Positions 21,237-32,998 of a stretch of 64,000 bases of DNA are shown here, piece by piece (the first letter of the stretch is position 1; every line of letters starts with the position of its first letter). The notes beneath the pieces are model-generated. The model saw nothing but the letters and a program-made list of their open reading frames with translations. It did not search any database and was not told the DNA's origin. The translations under genes and the position numbers were made by a program. Source of the DNA: Siphonodentalium dalli (Eukaryota; Mollusca; Scaphopoda; Gadilida; Siphonodentaliidae); assembly GCA_032622095.1 (NCBI GenBank), contig CP136069.1, forward strand, positions 164,416,394 through 164,480,393. The letters are read 5' to 3'.

Positions 21237-21450
21237 ACCCTTCCATGACTGGAGGTTCCTGAATTTTTGCAAAAACCCTGTGCCAGTGCATTCTCTTATA
21301 TATGCGAGTCTCCCATAGGGAGCCTCACATATATAAGAGAATACATTGGTCTAACACTACTTACCTTGACCTGGTAAGCCAGTGCATTATCTTATATATG
21401 CGAGGCACCCTATGGGAGACTTGCATATATAAGAGAATGCACAGTATATC
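21237..21450. mobile_element. CCTTCCATGA-ended MITE, partial
   Basis: Starts TAACCCTTCCATGACTGGAG, followed by two palindromic cores (CCAGTGCATTCTCTTATATA). No matching right terminus before the next repeat. Confidence 0.6.
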
Positions 21451-21461
21451 TCTGACTAATA

Positions 21462-21652
21462 AGTGAAATCACCAATTTCAAATGGGGATCTTCAATCTGA
21501 TCTGAGGTCTCTCATATCAGTTGCGGCCTAAGCAAAAGGAGGTTCCCAGAGGTGAATTTGGTGATGCTAGCCCACCTCGCGGGATAGCATCACTAAATTC
21601 ACCCTCTGGGGACCTCTTTCTGCAAATGACAGACACACTATTTGCAGGCTTG
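21462..21652. mobile_element. Right half of a hAT-type MITE (A family)
   Basis: Spacer end plus the second hairpin module, then CAGACACACTATTTGCAGGC-TTG. Left terminus missing. Confidence 0.6.
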
Positions 21653-21878
21653 GGCATGTTAAACTACATTCCTCTGAAAAGTAACATATGTTCATACAGT
21701 CTGATGATGACGTCTAATTTACAGATATGAAATATAAAAAATGCCCGTTTTTCCCCAACTCGGGTGAACTTGTGAGTGTTTTGATGAAATTGAACCAAAA
21801 CACAAGAGTGATGATAACTAAAGGCTTGAGAAACTAGTAATGGCTCAATCATCGTTTTCCAGTTGATTATCAACTAAC

Positions 21879-22366
21879 CAGGTCTGGCACATCCTGAATT
21901 CAACTATTATAGTTAAATATAACTATTATAGTTGATAAGGCTACTGCAAATTCGTAAGCTGAATAAAAGAGGCATACAGATAACCCAAAATCCAATAATA
22001 AATGAATATTGTTGAAAAATAGTGTCACACAGTAGTTCAGTACTATATTTGTTCCCGTAATGAAATCAATTGAGAATGAAAGGATCTGTGCTAGCATTTC
22101 ATGACATTTAAAGGGGTATACAGTCATTCATTTGATTAAAACGGATAATGTCAGATAAAGCGAGATAATGTAGTTTTGAGTTAAAATAATCATGCACCAC
22201 AAACTTTATCATCTGAAGTCTGTCCATTTTCCTCACTATTGTTGATAATTCAAAGTAGCTATGCATCGAGATGCTTCATCCAATAGTTTTTGCAAAATCC
22301 GAGAAATCTGAGATTTGTATTGCCATATTCAACTACAATAGTTGAATTCAGTATGTGCCGGACCTG
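21879..22366. mobile_element. TIR element CAGGTCYGGCACAT
   Basis: Left CAGGTCTGGCACATCCTGAA then TTCAACTAT; right inverse GAATTCAGTATGTGCCGGACCTG. About 490 bp, with small palindromes of ATAACTATTATAGTTGA just inside. No exact target duplication. Confidence 0.55.
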
Positions 22367-22540
22367 CTAATAGCTTGCTTGAAAGATAGAAATGATTTAA
22401 ATTTGTATGTAACAATCCAGATCCACTATTCATTTTGGAATATTTTACTGAAGATTACACATAAAACTCTATTTCTGAATACTTAGCAAAATCAAATTAT
22501 AGTCAACCTGGCTGAAGAGAGAAGAACTGAAATTCCTGTG

Positions 22541-22757
22541 TACAGTAATGCCCTAAATAATTGACTCCTTAACTACAGCAGAATTATGGGTAATTTTTCA
22601 GGATTTAGTCGGAAATATGGCTTGTTGCCATTCATCAGAAAGCTCTCAATGAGAGCTTTCTGATGAATGGCAACAAGTCATATTTCTGACTAAATCGTGA
22701 TAAGTTACTCATAATTCTGCTGTGGTTAAGGAGTCGATTATTTAGAGCATTACTGTA
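22541..22757. mobile_element. Palindromic mariner-type MITE, copy 5
   Basis: TA-CAGTAATGCCCTAAATAATT ... TTAGAGCATTACTG-TA; full palindrome. Confidence 0.87.
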
Positions 22758-23453
22758 CCTCCATTTGTGCCATTTATCTAAATTTTATTGTATGATGAGG
22801 CAGATTGACAACTATTTTTCAAAATATGGTCAAGGTTACAGACTAATTTTTATCAGCCCGATTTCACTTTTCATTTATATTCTATAGTGAATAAAATAAC
22901 ATGTTTGACATGTTAACTTCTGACATGCTAATTTAAGAAGATTGGTCTTCAGAATTTGCAAATATCGTGTTCCAATTTGGGAGATTTTTCATTACTATAA
23001 ACTTTCTATTTTTACTCATATTACAGCTAAATAATACCATACAGCATAACAAAACTAACATTTAAGACTTTCGCAATAACAGAAAGCTAAAATTCCACCC
23101 ACAATTAGTTCATTTGTTTGTTTGGATTTGCACTTGCTAATCAATTATTTACTTTGCCCAAGCTCATTTTGAAGTCTGCGAAGACACAGGCTTAACTTGA
23201 GATTCCTTAATTAACTTCATATCACAAACACTTGTTCAAAAAGGCAAGAAAATTTGTAGTTGATAATCAAAACACCACATAATTCACATGATGTTTTATG
23301 TTCCCTACAACAGTTAAATTGAGCTAAACACATTTAATCCTGATGGCAAAGGCTCCAATTACAGTGCCAGTCATGTAATACCATTCATGTTAATCAAGTA
23401 ATCAATCACAAGTAATCAAAACTAGTTTGACAATTTTTTTTCTGTACACAATT

Positions 23454-23888
23454 TTAAAGGCCCACTTAATTTTCAAACTTCCAGATAACATTATAAAAAA
23501 TATATGCCATATTATATACCATTTGAAAGAGGGAGCTCCAAAACATTGTATTATCAACTCATCCAGTGTAATAAACTGTGAACATGTTGTTTTTGTTGAG
23601 GTAACATGTTTTTTGTGCAAAAGTTTCATCTTGATTGTACTGCAGTCTATTATTTTCAATGGAAAGGGAATATCTCTATATCTTATTTTGAATGCTGTTT
23701 CATTCTGGGAGTGAGGTGGGGGAAATGTTTTTATTACTCTATGGGCACCTTCTGCGACACATTACGTTCCAAATGGTGATGAATTATAGTATTTTAATCA
23801 TATTTTATGTCATAGATTGTTATTAAAACCGTATATCAAGTCACTCTAAAAAAAAACTTGGTGACTCGAATATTAAGTGGTCCTTTAA
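23454..23888. mobile_element. TTAA-bounded AGGCCCACTTAAT element
   Basis: TTAA-AGGCCCACTTAATTTTC at the left and AATATTAAGTGGTCCT-TTAA at the right. 435 bp, no coding frame. An AGG-start TIR with TTAA duplication recalls Kolobok-type elements; tentative. A solo left end of the same family (GGCCCACTTAATTTTCGAAT) lies near 14697. Confidence 0.55.
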
Positions 23889-23997
23889 AATACAATGTAA
23901 CACGGCCTGTTTATTGTTTTTTATAAAATGCATTGCTATATATTGGATTAGAAATTATTATTATTTTCAGCACAACCTGAAATATAGGAATAAAGTA

Positions 23998-24254
23998 TAG
24001 AGTAATGCCCTAAATAATCGATTCCTTAACCACAGCAGAATTATGGGTCATTTTTCCAGATTTAGTCGGAAATATGGCTTGTTGCCATTCATCGGAAAGC
24101 TCTCACTGAGAGCTTTCTGATGAATGGCAACAAGCCATATTTCCGACTAAATCCTTTAAATGAATGACAACAAGCCATATTTCCGACTAAATCCTGAAAA
24201 ATCACCCATAATTCTGCTGTGGTTAAGGAGTCGATTATTTAGGGCATTACTGTA
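23998..24254. mobile_element. Palindromic mariner-type MITE, copy 6, with internal duplication
   Basis: As the other copies, but the right arm contains an extra direct copy of ~40 bp (TGGCAACAAGCCATATTTCC at 24126 and TGACAACAAGCCATATTTCC at 24164). Confidence 0.82.
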
Positions 24255-24786
24255 GTAAGTGTTCATAAGGCTAAACAGTAGATATAGAATTCCGATCAGT
24301 GACAAGAGTCTGCTATTAAATCTGACAACTTGAGAAGTTCTTAGTTGAGTCTGCAGCATTAGATTTGTTGTGCGTTGCATTGAATTTGGGATATTGGCAA
24401 CAGCACTAAGCCGTTAACTCGGCTGCGGAGTGTCTGTTACGCTGTATTCGTTAACACACCCAACGTAGAGATTTTATTTTCTTATATGTGCATGATCATG
24501 ACAAAATGTTGTTGTTCTTGTTTTCAATTGATCAAAGATGGCGGCTTAGTCTGTGAAGCAAACGAATATGACTTGGTGTATTTATGAGAATAAAGATTTA
24601 GTTGTCAGGATTTTACAGGTTTATCATTATCGCAGAGTTAATTTATAACAGATAGATTGATTTGCAATATTACATTTAATATTCCAATATCGAACTTATC
24701 AGTTACAATCGGAAGCTCTACATTAAAATGCAACAGATGTGTGTATACAGTTCAACTGATCCAATGCAACGCGCCAATGCAACAGA

Positions 24787-25045
24787 CAAGCCTTAAAATA
24801 GTGTGCCTGTCATTTGCAGAATGAGGTCCCCAGATGGTGAATTTAGTGATGCTACCCCGCATAGCGGGCTAGCATCATCAAATTCACCCTCTGGGGACCT
24901 CATTCTGCTTACACCTCAGCAGAATGAGGTTCCCAGAGAGTGAATTTGGTGATGCTACCCCGCTATGCGGGGTAGCATCACTAAATTCACCCTCTGGGAA
25001 CCTCATTCTGCAAATGACAGACACACTATTCTATTTCAAGGCTTG
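24787..25045. mobile_element. hAT-type MITE, copy A (TSD gcaacaga)
   Basis: 259 bp. CAAGCCTTAAAATAGTGTGC ... ATTTCAAGGCTTG, flanked by perfect 8-bp gcaacaga (24779-24786, 25046-25053). Two complete hairpin modules with stem tips CCCCGCATAGCGGG and CCCCGCTATGCGGGG. Confidence 0.88.
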
Positions 25046-25053
25046 GCAACAGA

Positions 25054-27796
25054 CCAACACAGTTGTCTGAACACTTTGTTTCTAAATTTGGACATTCCAA
25101 ATATCAAACATATGTTTCCCAAAATCATGGATCGGATATATAACAGTGAAGCTGAATGTTCTTTCAGAGTGAAGCAAAGCATTGTTGTCAAATATAAGAA
25201 AACACCCACTTAAACATATAACGTTCATAGCATGAGTACATAATAACCTAGATATGATGACATAAGATATATACATAAAGTTCCTTACAGAAGGCATCGC
25301 GAGCGGCGTGCTAGTCCTTTGATTATGAAGTGACAGAAGTGCTTGCACAGATTTCGTATGCCTGAAATTGAATACTAGACCACTAGCTTTGGGATAGCTT
25401 TGTGATCTAGGTTGAGTTTACACAATACTTGACAGAAAACACAGCATAGAATTGGCAGGGTTAATGACAATCTAACTGATCCATCACAAAATCAAAGGTC
25501 ATATACCAATGCATTTATTTGTACCCATCAATCATGGAACTCAGTAAACATGCCACACAGAATGTCCAATTACAACAATGTCCTAATTTTGTATCTATTG
25601 CTTTAAAGACGTATTATGGACTTGTTCGGATGCGTGAAACTGATAAAGTTAGTATTTAGATGTAAGCTGGAGGAATGTAGCCTTTTACTAACATTGCCAA
25701 AAATTGCCAAAAATCGACCGTACCGCTCCATAGAACACTTTGCTCAATTGTGAATATTTACTTCTCAATTCTCAACTATCGGCGATAAACGAACAAAAAC
25801 TATTTCGCCATCTAGAGTCACTGCATTTAATTAATTTGTAAAAATAACTACTTTGAGCAAGATTATTCTCCATTTCTATTTGATCACCCTATCAGAGTGT
25901 TTCAAATCATTTTAATCATCACACACCATGCGAATATCTCAATGATATTACATTTGTTCTCATTCAGTTACTAAATGATAAATGACATACCACTTGCGAC
26001 ACCGTCTGCAAGGTCTTAAAGTACTGAGTGGCAGCTAGAAAACATGAAAATATCTACTGTTAACTTCTGTTTGAATGAATAAACTATATTGAGTGTAATT
26101 ACAGAAATATACAAATGTATATGATTTAATGAAACCAATATATTACTTCTTTTTTTCTATTATGAATACAACTATTTCATGAAGGTGCCAAAATGGCACT
26201 CCCAAATAGTAGTTCAGTATTACTCTCAACATAAGGTTACATTGCCAATTACTCTGCATTTAGTCCTGAAGGTATGCATCCAATATATAGCACATGCATT
26301 TAATAATGATTTCAAATGGAGTAGCCACTTCAAATTCTCATCCCACAAAAAATATAATATACAGCTGCAAACATTTAAATAGTAGCTACACCTGGTAGAT
26401 CTTTCAGTTTCTAGCTGTCACTCAATCAATAGCTCGTCCGAAGACTTTGTCCCAGATGAGCTAAACAGTAAATTTAATACAAATCCCAAATGTGATACAA
26501 TTTTATCCCATCAATAAATATACCTATGCTAAATGAGATATATACTTGGTATGGGTATATACTTATCCTTAAAAGAGTTGTTATGATAATGATATTTACA
26601 AACAAATCTTATATCTGGTTATCCTGGCAGTCTAAATGGTTAAAGGTACTCAATCCTATCAGACGCTCCGAAATTACTATTTCTTTGGGTTCGGGGTAAA
26701 AAATATTTGATTCGAGTCGAGGAACCCACCCACAACAAAGCTCAGAGTGATCAGATATCGATTTTGAAGTTTGTTATTTCTCGAGATGTGTAATAATATG
26801 TGGCCCAGAAACATGTGGTCAAATGGAGGGTCTGGGACAAAATTGCGGATTAAGATGGATAACTCTAAAATCAAGTGGTAATTTGGTCAAAATTTCGTGA
26901 AACTTTATTGATAATACGGCCACATTTTGTTGAACAAAATGTTGATAAATAACAAGTTTTGGGAAATTTGATACCGTAGTTGACAGTTGTTAGCATTATT
27001 TTGTTGTAATAAATCGATTCTGATAACTAAAGCGTATTTTGAAGAAATGTTGTTGTATCTTGATGGTATGGGGACCGTCTGATCAGATTGAATACCTTTA
27101 AGTAAATGAGCGCTCTTGTCAGGAGCTATGGGCCACCTGGCCTTTATCAACAGTTCATTTACCCATGTATTACGGATGTTCCTGGATTCCAATTGGAATG
27201 TACTTTACCAATATTGCTGCTATGAATGGCGAAGAACCATTGAAAGTAGCATGCTAACTACCAGTATGGTCTAATCCCTGGTTATGTAACCATTTGAGTT
27301 GTACTGTTGATAAATGTCATGACAGGCGAAAGAGTGATTTATTACAGGTATACATCTTAAAGACATCCCTCAACAATATAAAGACGATATTAATTATTCT
27401 TATACCTTCCTGAAATAAGGATTTTAAGGCTTGTAGGAGGCCTAAAATTTCATGCTGGTTTTCTTCATTTATGTGATCCATATCTAATGTATCTAGCATT
27501 TAGACAAACCATATTACAGGTAGCAAGGAAGGCCTTTCAGAATTATTCCCAGGCAGACTAATTCCAGACTACAATGAAGATGTAGATTCCTGACCATGAA
27601 TTTGGCATCAAGGAAAACCAGATATAACAACAAACTGTGGAAATTGAAACAAAAAGAAGTGAAAGACAAAGTGATGACAATACACTCCAAAATCACAGCT
27701 AATTAATAACAACTATATGATATTCAAATAACATATATCTGGTACAGTAACAACACTATCTTATTATTAATCAACTAATTATTTCAGGCCTTAAAA
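25054..27796. other. Intergenic stretch with nothing recognised
   Basis: AT-rich DNA between the two genes. Short open frames on both strands show no family motif or splice-site-bounded reading frame that I can support. Confidence 0.4.
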
Positions 27797-28011
27797 TACA
27801 GTAATGCCCTAAATAATCAACTCCTTAACCACAGCAGAATTATGGATAATTTTTCAGAATTAAGTCGGAAATATGGCTTGTTGCCATTCATCGGAAAGCT
27901 CTCACTGAGCTTTCTGATGAATGGCAACAAGCCATATTTCCGACTAAATCCTGAAAAATGTCCCATAATTATGCTGTGGTTAAGGAGTCGATTACTTAGG
28001 GCATTACTGTA
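27797..28011. mobile_element. Palindromic mariner-type MITE, copy 7
   Basis: TA-CAGTAATGCCCTAAATAATC ... TTAGGGCATTACTG-TA; one stem tip is shortened (GCTCTCACTGAGCTT). Confidence 0.87.
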
Positions 28012-28448
28012 ACTGGACTGCCATAGCCATTGGCAAGTGGAAATCTCCAGGGAGAAAAAACACACATTACGTGCAGAAAAAAGCCTCCTGCACCTGTAAT
28101 TTTGAAGGAGCATAAATTAATTGATCAGTGACAAAAATTTCAACAACAAATCAGTTGATGTATGAAAATACTTATGATTAATCTGGAATTCATTAGAAAA
28201 CTTGAGTCTTTGGTTTTTTTTTATGCTCACTGGATTCTCACTGATGAAAGAATGATACAATATTTTTTCTAAGGCAATATAATTATGACTACATGTTGAT
28301 TATTTACTGCAAGATATTTTAAACACAGAGGAGACCAGATTGACAGGCTAAATGTTTTGAGCCTGTCATGATGACAGGCTGTTATAAGAATTCCTAAATT
28401 ACTTCAATGCTCGATTCATACAGTTCAATCATATTATTAAAGTACAGT

Positions 28449-28826
28449 TTAACCCTTTACCCAACAGAAGGGCCCTGTGCCAATGCATTCTCTTATATAT
28501 GCGAGTCGACCATAGGTCGCCTCGCATATATAAGAGAATGCATTGGCTTAACACATTAAAAATTATAAAATTGTTAAAGAATGTAAGAAAAAATGGTAAA
28601 AAAAGATTTTTTTAGGCCAATGCATTCTCTTATATATGCGAGGCGACCTATGGTCGACTCGCATATATAAGAGAATGCATTGGCACAGGGCTAACTGTAA
28701 CTATCACAATGTGGTCAAGGAGCCGGTTCCAATGATATCCATATTTGTATGGTTCTATTGAGACAGACCGAAGATATTTTAGGCTGTTGAAGCTTTATTT
28801 GGCCGGTTTGTTGGGTAAAGGGTTAA
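28449..28826. mobile_element. piggyBac-type MITE, CCCTTTACCCAACA family, copy 2
   Basis: TTAA-CCCTTTACCCAACAGAAGGG ... TTGTTGGGTAAAGGG-TTAA with two hairpin cores. Nearly identical to 10505-10857, differing mainly in a longer second core, so the family has amplified recently. Confidence 0.88.
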
Positions 28827-30032
28827 GCTCCAACTGTAGTATAAAAATGTAGAAACTTATTTCTACCTACTTCATAAATTATATATTTTCCCCAGGAACC
28901 TTTGAAATTGAAAATATTTTTTTTTTGCCCTAAATTCTTCATTTTAGCTCTTGACTCACAGAACATAACTTGTATGGTAATGTATGCAATGTGTCAAAGC
29001 ATAATAGGCACATACATGTAGAATAGTCAAGACACTAAATCTATTTATAGATAAGTTTCAACAGGTAGACATTTATATACCTGAAGCTATTTCCAATAAA
29101 TACAGCTGTAGACAAAATATAATGCAGAACATGAGATTAAGGCAGTCTGCTTGAAGATATTTGATAACAGAAAATAACAATGGTCTTACTGAGGTAAAAG
29201 TTGCTGTATTTTTTAGCATTTAGTTTACTTTAAATTCTATGTTAGGGTAGGTAGGCCAAAATGAAGTAAATCGTTTTTTTTCCCTCACAATTAGCAGTAG
29301 ACCTGAGTCGGAAGGTAAATGTTTGACTACAAATTCTTTACTATCATATAATTCAATAGATTCTGTGGCAAACAAAACTGCTCATCTGAAATTTTATTTT
29401 TCCAAATTGTTAATTTGTGTAGATTTCCGGAAAACTTGCTGAAGGTAGTTGAAAGAGGCATCAACTGAAGGTAGATAATGCTGGTCAAGTATTAGTCCAT
29501 ATTAAATACAAGTTCTGTTACAAGTCATGTGACCTTAGGGCTTAGGTGATAATACCCATGAACACATCTTTAAACATATATTTGTAGTGAATTTTTTCAA
29601 AGCAAGGACTTGTGAAGGTCTTGTGAGTGTAAATACCCAATAGTTACTATTATGAATGAATCATATACCTTACTCATATTTAAATTTGCACATTATTATT
29701 TTGTGCTCAGTTATAATTTCACTCACTTTGAATTTGAGCACCCTGATTTTAAATTTAAAAGTGACAATAATATTTCATAAAAATCATGTACTAATATCCA
29801 ATGGCATGCAGTTCATAAACTTGTAGTTTACATTTATAATGATTAATTTACAGGCCCCCATATTTTTCCTGTTTGTTCGTTGATTTCTTTGAGTTGTTTT
29901 TAAATTTGTGCACCCGATTAGTACTGTGAAAATTTATATATATATAAGGTAGAGTTGGTAGTTGAAATCACAAGCTTTGTTATTGATTTGATATCCAGGA
30001 ATTCCCTTATTTAGATCCATGAGATGATTGGC
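28827..30032. other. Downstream region / presumed 3'UTR side of TMEM59
   Basis: AT-rich. I see no repeat family and no strong AATAAA on the - strand close to the TMEM59 stop, so the transcript end is undefined. Confidence 0.4.
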
Positions 30033-30161
30033 TCATATTTTCTGTACTTTGATCTTGATTGGTAGGGGATCAGCCTGGATCTTATCCTGGGGGGAGTACA
30101 GGTAAACTCCATTTTCTTCAAGCTCTTTCAGGTAATCCAAGTCTCCATTGATACTCAGCTT
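30033..30161 (-). CDS. TMEM59: TMEM59 exon 6: cytosolic tail and stop
   Basis: Acceptor ATATTTCAG (AG at 30162-30163), phase 0, 42 codons and TGA at 30035-30033. It encodes residues 279-320: KLSINGDLDYLKELEENG, then VYLYSPQDKIQADPLPIKIK. In vertebrate TMEM59 (from memory) the tail begins KLSIYGDLEF and ends near GPLPTKVNL; the match fixes this as the last exon. In the family this tail holds a short ATG16L1-binding segment that can drive LC3 lipidation on endosomes. The aromatic residue after KLSI is Asn here, so whether that binding is kept is open. Confidence 0.93.
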   Translation of the reverse strand, partial: KLSINGDLDYLKELEENGVYLYSPQDKIQADPLPIKIKVQKI

Positions 30162-30309
30162 CTGAAATATAAACCAAACAAAATAAATATTATGTTTCAC
30201 AGACACTTGCTTCCCCAGTGAAATTTCCCCATGGCATGTTTTATTTTAACTCAAATGTGTCATTGCTTCATATGTTCTTAATTCAGTGAGTGTGAAAAAA
30301 TTGTCATTT

Positions 30310-30490
30310 CTTAATGAAATGGCCATGTATCGATCGGAATGGCACATTGAGATGACCCTCAACTCAGATCAAACTTGAATGTCCCGATTTTCAGGGACCA
30401 ATTTTCACCCATGTCAGGGTTCGAACCTGTGCCATCATCTAGCCCATACTGTGATGATCGTATCCATGACACCTTGGCTACGGGGACATC
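30310..30490 (-). mobile_element. tRNA-derived SINE head
   Basis: Read on the - strand: TAGCCAAGGTGTCATGG (pol III A-box-like, from 30480) followed ~53 nt later by GGTTCGAACC (B box, 30418-30427), then a non-tRNA body with GGTCCCTGAAAATCGGGAC. The A-B spacing is longer than in a tRNA and no acceptor stem closes, so it is a SINE rather than a tRNA gene. It lies in TMEM59 intron 5. Confidence 0.65.
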
Positions 30491-31189
30491 CTGAAAAGGA
30501 AGCCCTTTCGCTGAGAGTTGGGAAGCATATCTGTCTGAAAATGGGTTCGGTGCAGAACAGATCTGCCATTATATTGGAACAGCACAATGCACTTCCTCAC
30601 AAATTGCATCTGTGATCATATACTGGCGTATATACATGTATATCTGAGTTCTGGAGGAAAGGACTCAGTATGAGTGTTCATTACTTCATATGTGTTTAAT
30701 CCAGGTAAAAAAATTCTCATTTGTGATTTTCAATTTTAACATATTTATAGATCACCATGGTTTGTAGGATAGTGTAATTTCATGAACATTACAAGGTATC
30801 TAATCAGTCACACACTTTAAATGTTTTTTAGTCATGTGCACCCACAGGAGTAATCAAGCTTTTTTGTTATACCAGTGGGAAAAAGTATGCCAATGCCATT
30901 TAAAGAAAATATAATTAGCACTATGCGGGTTTTTTTTCGATTCAATAGCTCTATTTGAAAATTCAAACAGCACTACAACAATACAGAAATTGGACAACAT
31001 ATAAAAAATAGAAATCTGCCTACTGCTTTTGAAAATAAAATTGAGAGAATAACACTTATCTTTGGTGGCCTAACAGGGGCATACAATGGAAAAAACAAGT
31101 GCAACGCCAAGAGTAGCATGTAACCCCGATGTTCAGTTAAGAGAGTGGGCAATGGATGGAATTTTTTGGTTTAATTTTCTAAATCCAAG

Positions 31190-31770
31190 TAGTGGTTATC
31201 CATTCCCTTTAAACTGGGCTATCAATACACTAAAGCATAACCAAATCCGAAGGCATGAAATGTTCATACAGAGACAAAATTAAGAAATTCCCAAGTTAAG
31301 GGCTATAACTCTGGTAAAAATGAATGGACGAAACCTGTAGCAAGTCTTTATCCTTTCACGCCAGGCTGTGCTATCAACATACCAAAACACAACTGAATCA
31401 GAAAATCCTTGTCCGAAATGTTCTTTCGGAAACAAAATTCCATGTCAAACAAGGGCCATAACTCTGGTAAAAATTAATGGACGAAACCCGTAGTATGGTA
31501 GTATGTGGATATCCTTTTCCCCAACCTGTGCTATCACCATGCCAAAGGACAAGAAATCCAATAATAAAGACATCCACAGCATAATGTTTGTTATGGACAA
31601 TTTGATGCGTTTAAACTAAGTCCAGCAAAGGGCCATAACTCTGGGTAAACAAAACAAAACTTGCACTATTTGGAGATCCTTTCCACAATGCTGGTCTACC
31701 AGATACCAAAGGACATCCAAATTGGACTATCAATACTTGAGCTGTGTTGGGAACTGTTTGTTACATATGA
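31190..31770. repeat. ~165-bp degenerate tandem repeat with GGGCCATAACTCTG
   Basis: GGGCTATAACTCTGG at 31299 and GGGCCATAACTCTGG at 31453 and 31630. Shared surrounding text is TGTGCTATCAACATACCAAA / TGTGCTATCACCATGCCAAA and ATGGACGAAACC. This repeat type is familiar from mollusc DNA. Confidence 0.6.
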
Positions 31771-31952
31771 AAGGACGGACAAAGGTCTCCACTATATAAC
31801 CACGAATCATCCTTGAGAGGGTCGGGGGCATAATAAGTGGCTGTTCGTCACCATAGATATGTTTTGATATCCCCTGTCCCCAACTAAATATATTATAAGA
31901 AACTTCAAATGAGTAAAGTCTGTTCAAATTGTCAGTTACACCAACTTCATAC

Positions 31953-32227
31953 CTCAGGTTTGACACGCTGCTCATGAGCGGTATTGGCAGCGGTAAGGCA
32001 CAACCAAATCATCACTAATGAGCACAACAGAATCAGAACAGCCAAGAACATCCTGGGAGCGCCCGTCTTCTTCGCAATGCATGACAGCCAATCAGATTCC
32101 TGCCCATTGTAGTATGTTTTCCCACTCTCCTCACTGCGTGATGCCCTCAGTTGTGAGCTTCGTAGCATAGGTGTCGCACTCAAGTCCAATGGCTCAATGT
32201 TTGTCTCGAAGTAGTTCATTGTCTTAT
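31953..32227 (-). CDS. TMEM59: TMEM59 exon 5: stalk and transmembrane helix
   Basis: Acceptor TTTCACAG, donor GTATGA (31952). Entry is in phase 1: the G ending exon 4 plus AT gives Asp187. It encodes residues 188-278: a Ser/Thr/Arg-rich stalk (LRSSQLRASRSEESGK), then WLSCIAKKTGAPR and one membrane helix at about residues 246-267 (MFLAVLILLCSLVMIWLCLT), ending AHEQRVKPE. A hydrophobic helix followed by a TA-EQ-V-E junction to KLSI matches TMEM59. The in-frame ATG at 32219 is internal. Confidence 0.93.
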
Positions 32228-32322
32228 CTGTGAAACAAGAATTATTGGAAAGAGTTAGATTGAAAACTTCTAGCTTCGCCCGTCAAGGAATATCAGAAAT
32301 CGTGACCAATAACAACCACAGT

Positions 32323-32777
32323 GGGGAATCACGTAGTTTCGAGGTTGATGAGTACCACACACTCAAAATGTGCAAACGCACAAAAACATAATATATGAGG
32401 ATGCTAGTTTAATTTTAAAACTAGTTGATACCTTATTTGTTCGTCCGGAAATACAATGTACTCACTAGTTTTCAATAACATTCTGACCAAAGTTTCCAGT
32501 TGGAGGTTCATGGAATACACAAGACCATACTTCTAAGAGAATACTTCGACTGACAACTTTGGTCAGAATGTTAGCACAACCAACTGTGAGTTTGTACACA
32601 AATAAGGTATCAGCTTGTTTGAAAAATAGCATAATATATGTTCGTAGATGCCAAAATACCATGTAATATATAATTATCCTAGTTTATTACCATTTTCCTC
32701 ATTTTTGGTCATGTTTTCGATCGCCTCAGCCATTTTGAATGAGTGGTACTCATCAACTCGAAACCACATGATTCCCC
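32323..32777. mobile_element. GGGGAATC-ended TIR element, copy 2
   Basis: GGGGAATCACGTAGTTTCGA ... TCGAAACCACATGATTCCCC, 455 bp. Same family as 11771-12245, with the shared internal inverted TTGGTCAGAA pair. No target duplication visible. It sits in TMEM59 intron 4, ~95 bp from exon 5. Confidence 0.65.
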
Positions 32778-32998
32778 ATCGTTTGTTGATGAACTCTGTA
32801 CAACACCGAGATTGAATGTTACACACGAGTAGCAGCCTTAATGATGCTGTCTTTACTATGGCACGTTTCACGTGACAACTGACTAAATTGATGTTATGTT
32901 GTAAGGACTTCGCTTGGAAATAGAACATAGCTGGCTGACTACTGGATAATACTTTCCCATTCGTGCAAAGAGATCTACAATCTGTTATATTTGACAGG

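Noticed and set aside
30408-30487. Functional tRNA gene
   Set aside because: A and B boxes are present but spacing is too long and no acceptor stem or anticodon arm closes.
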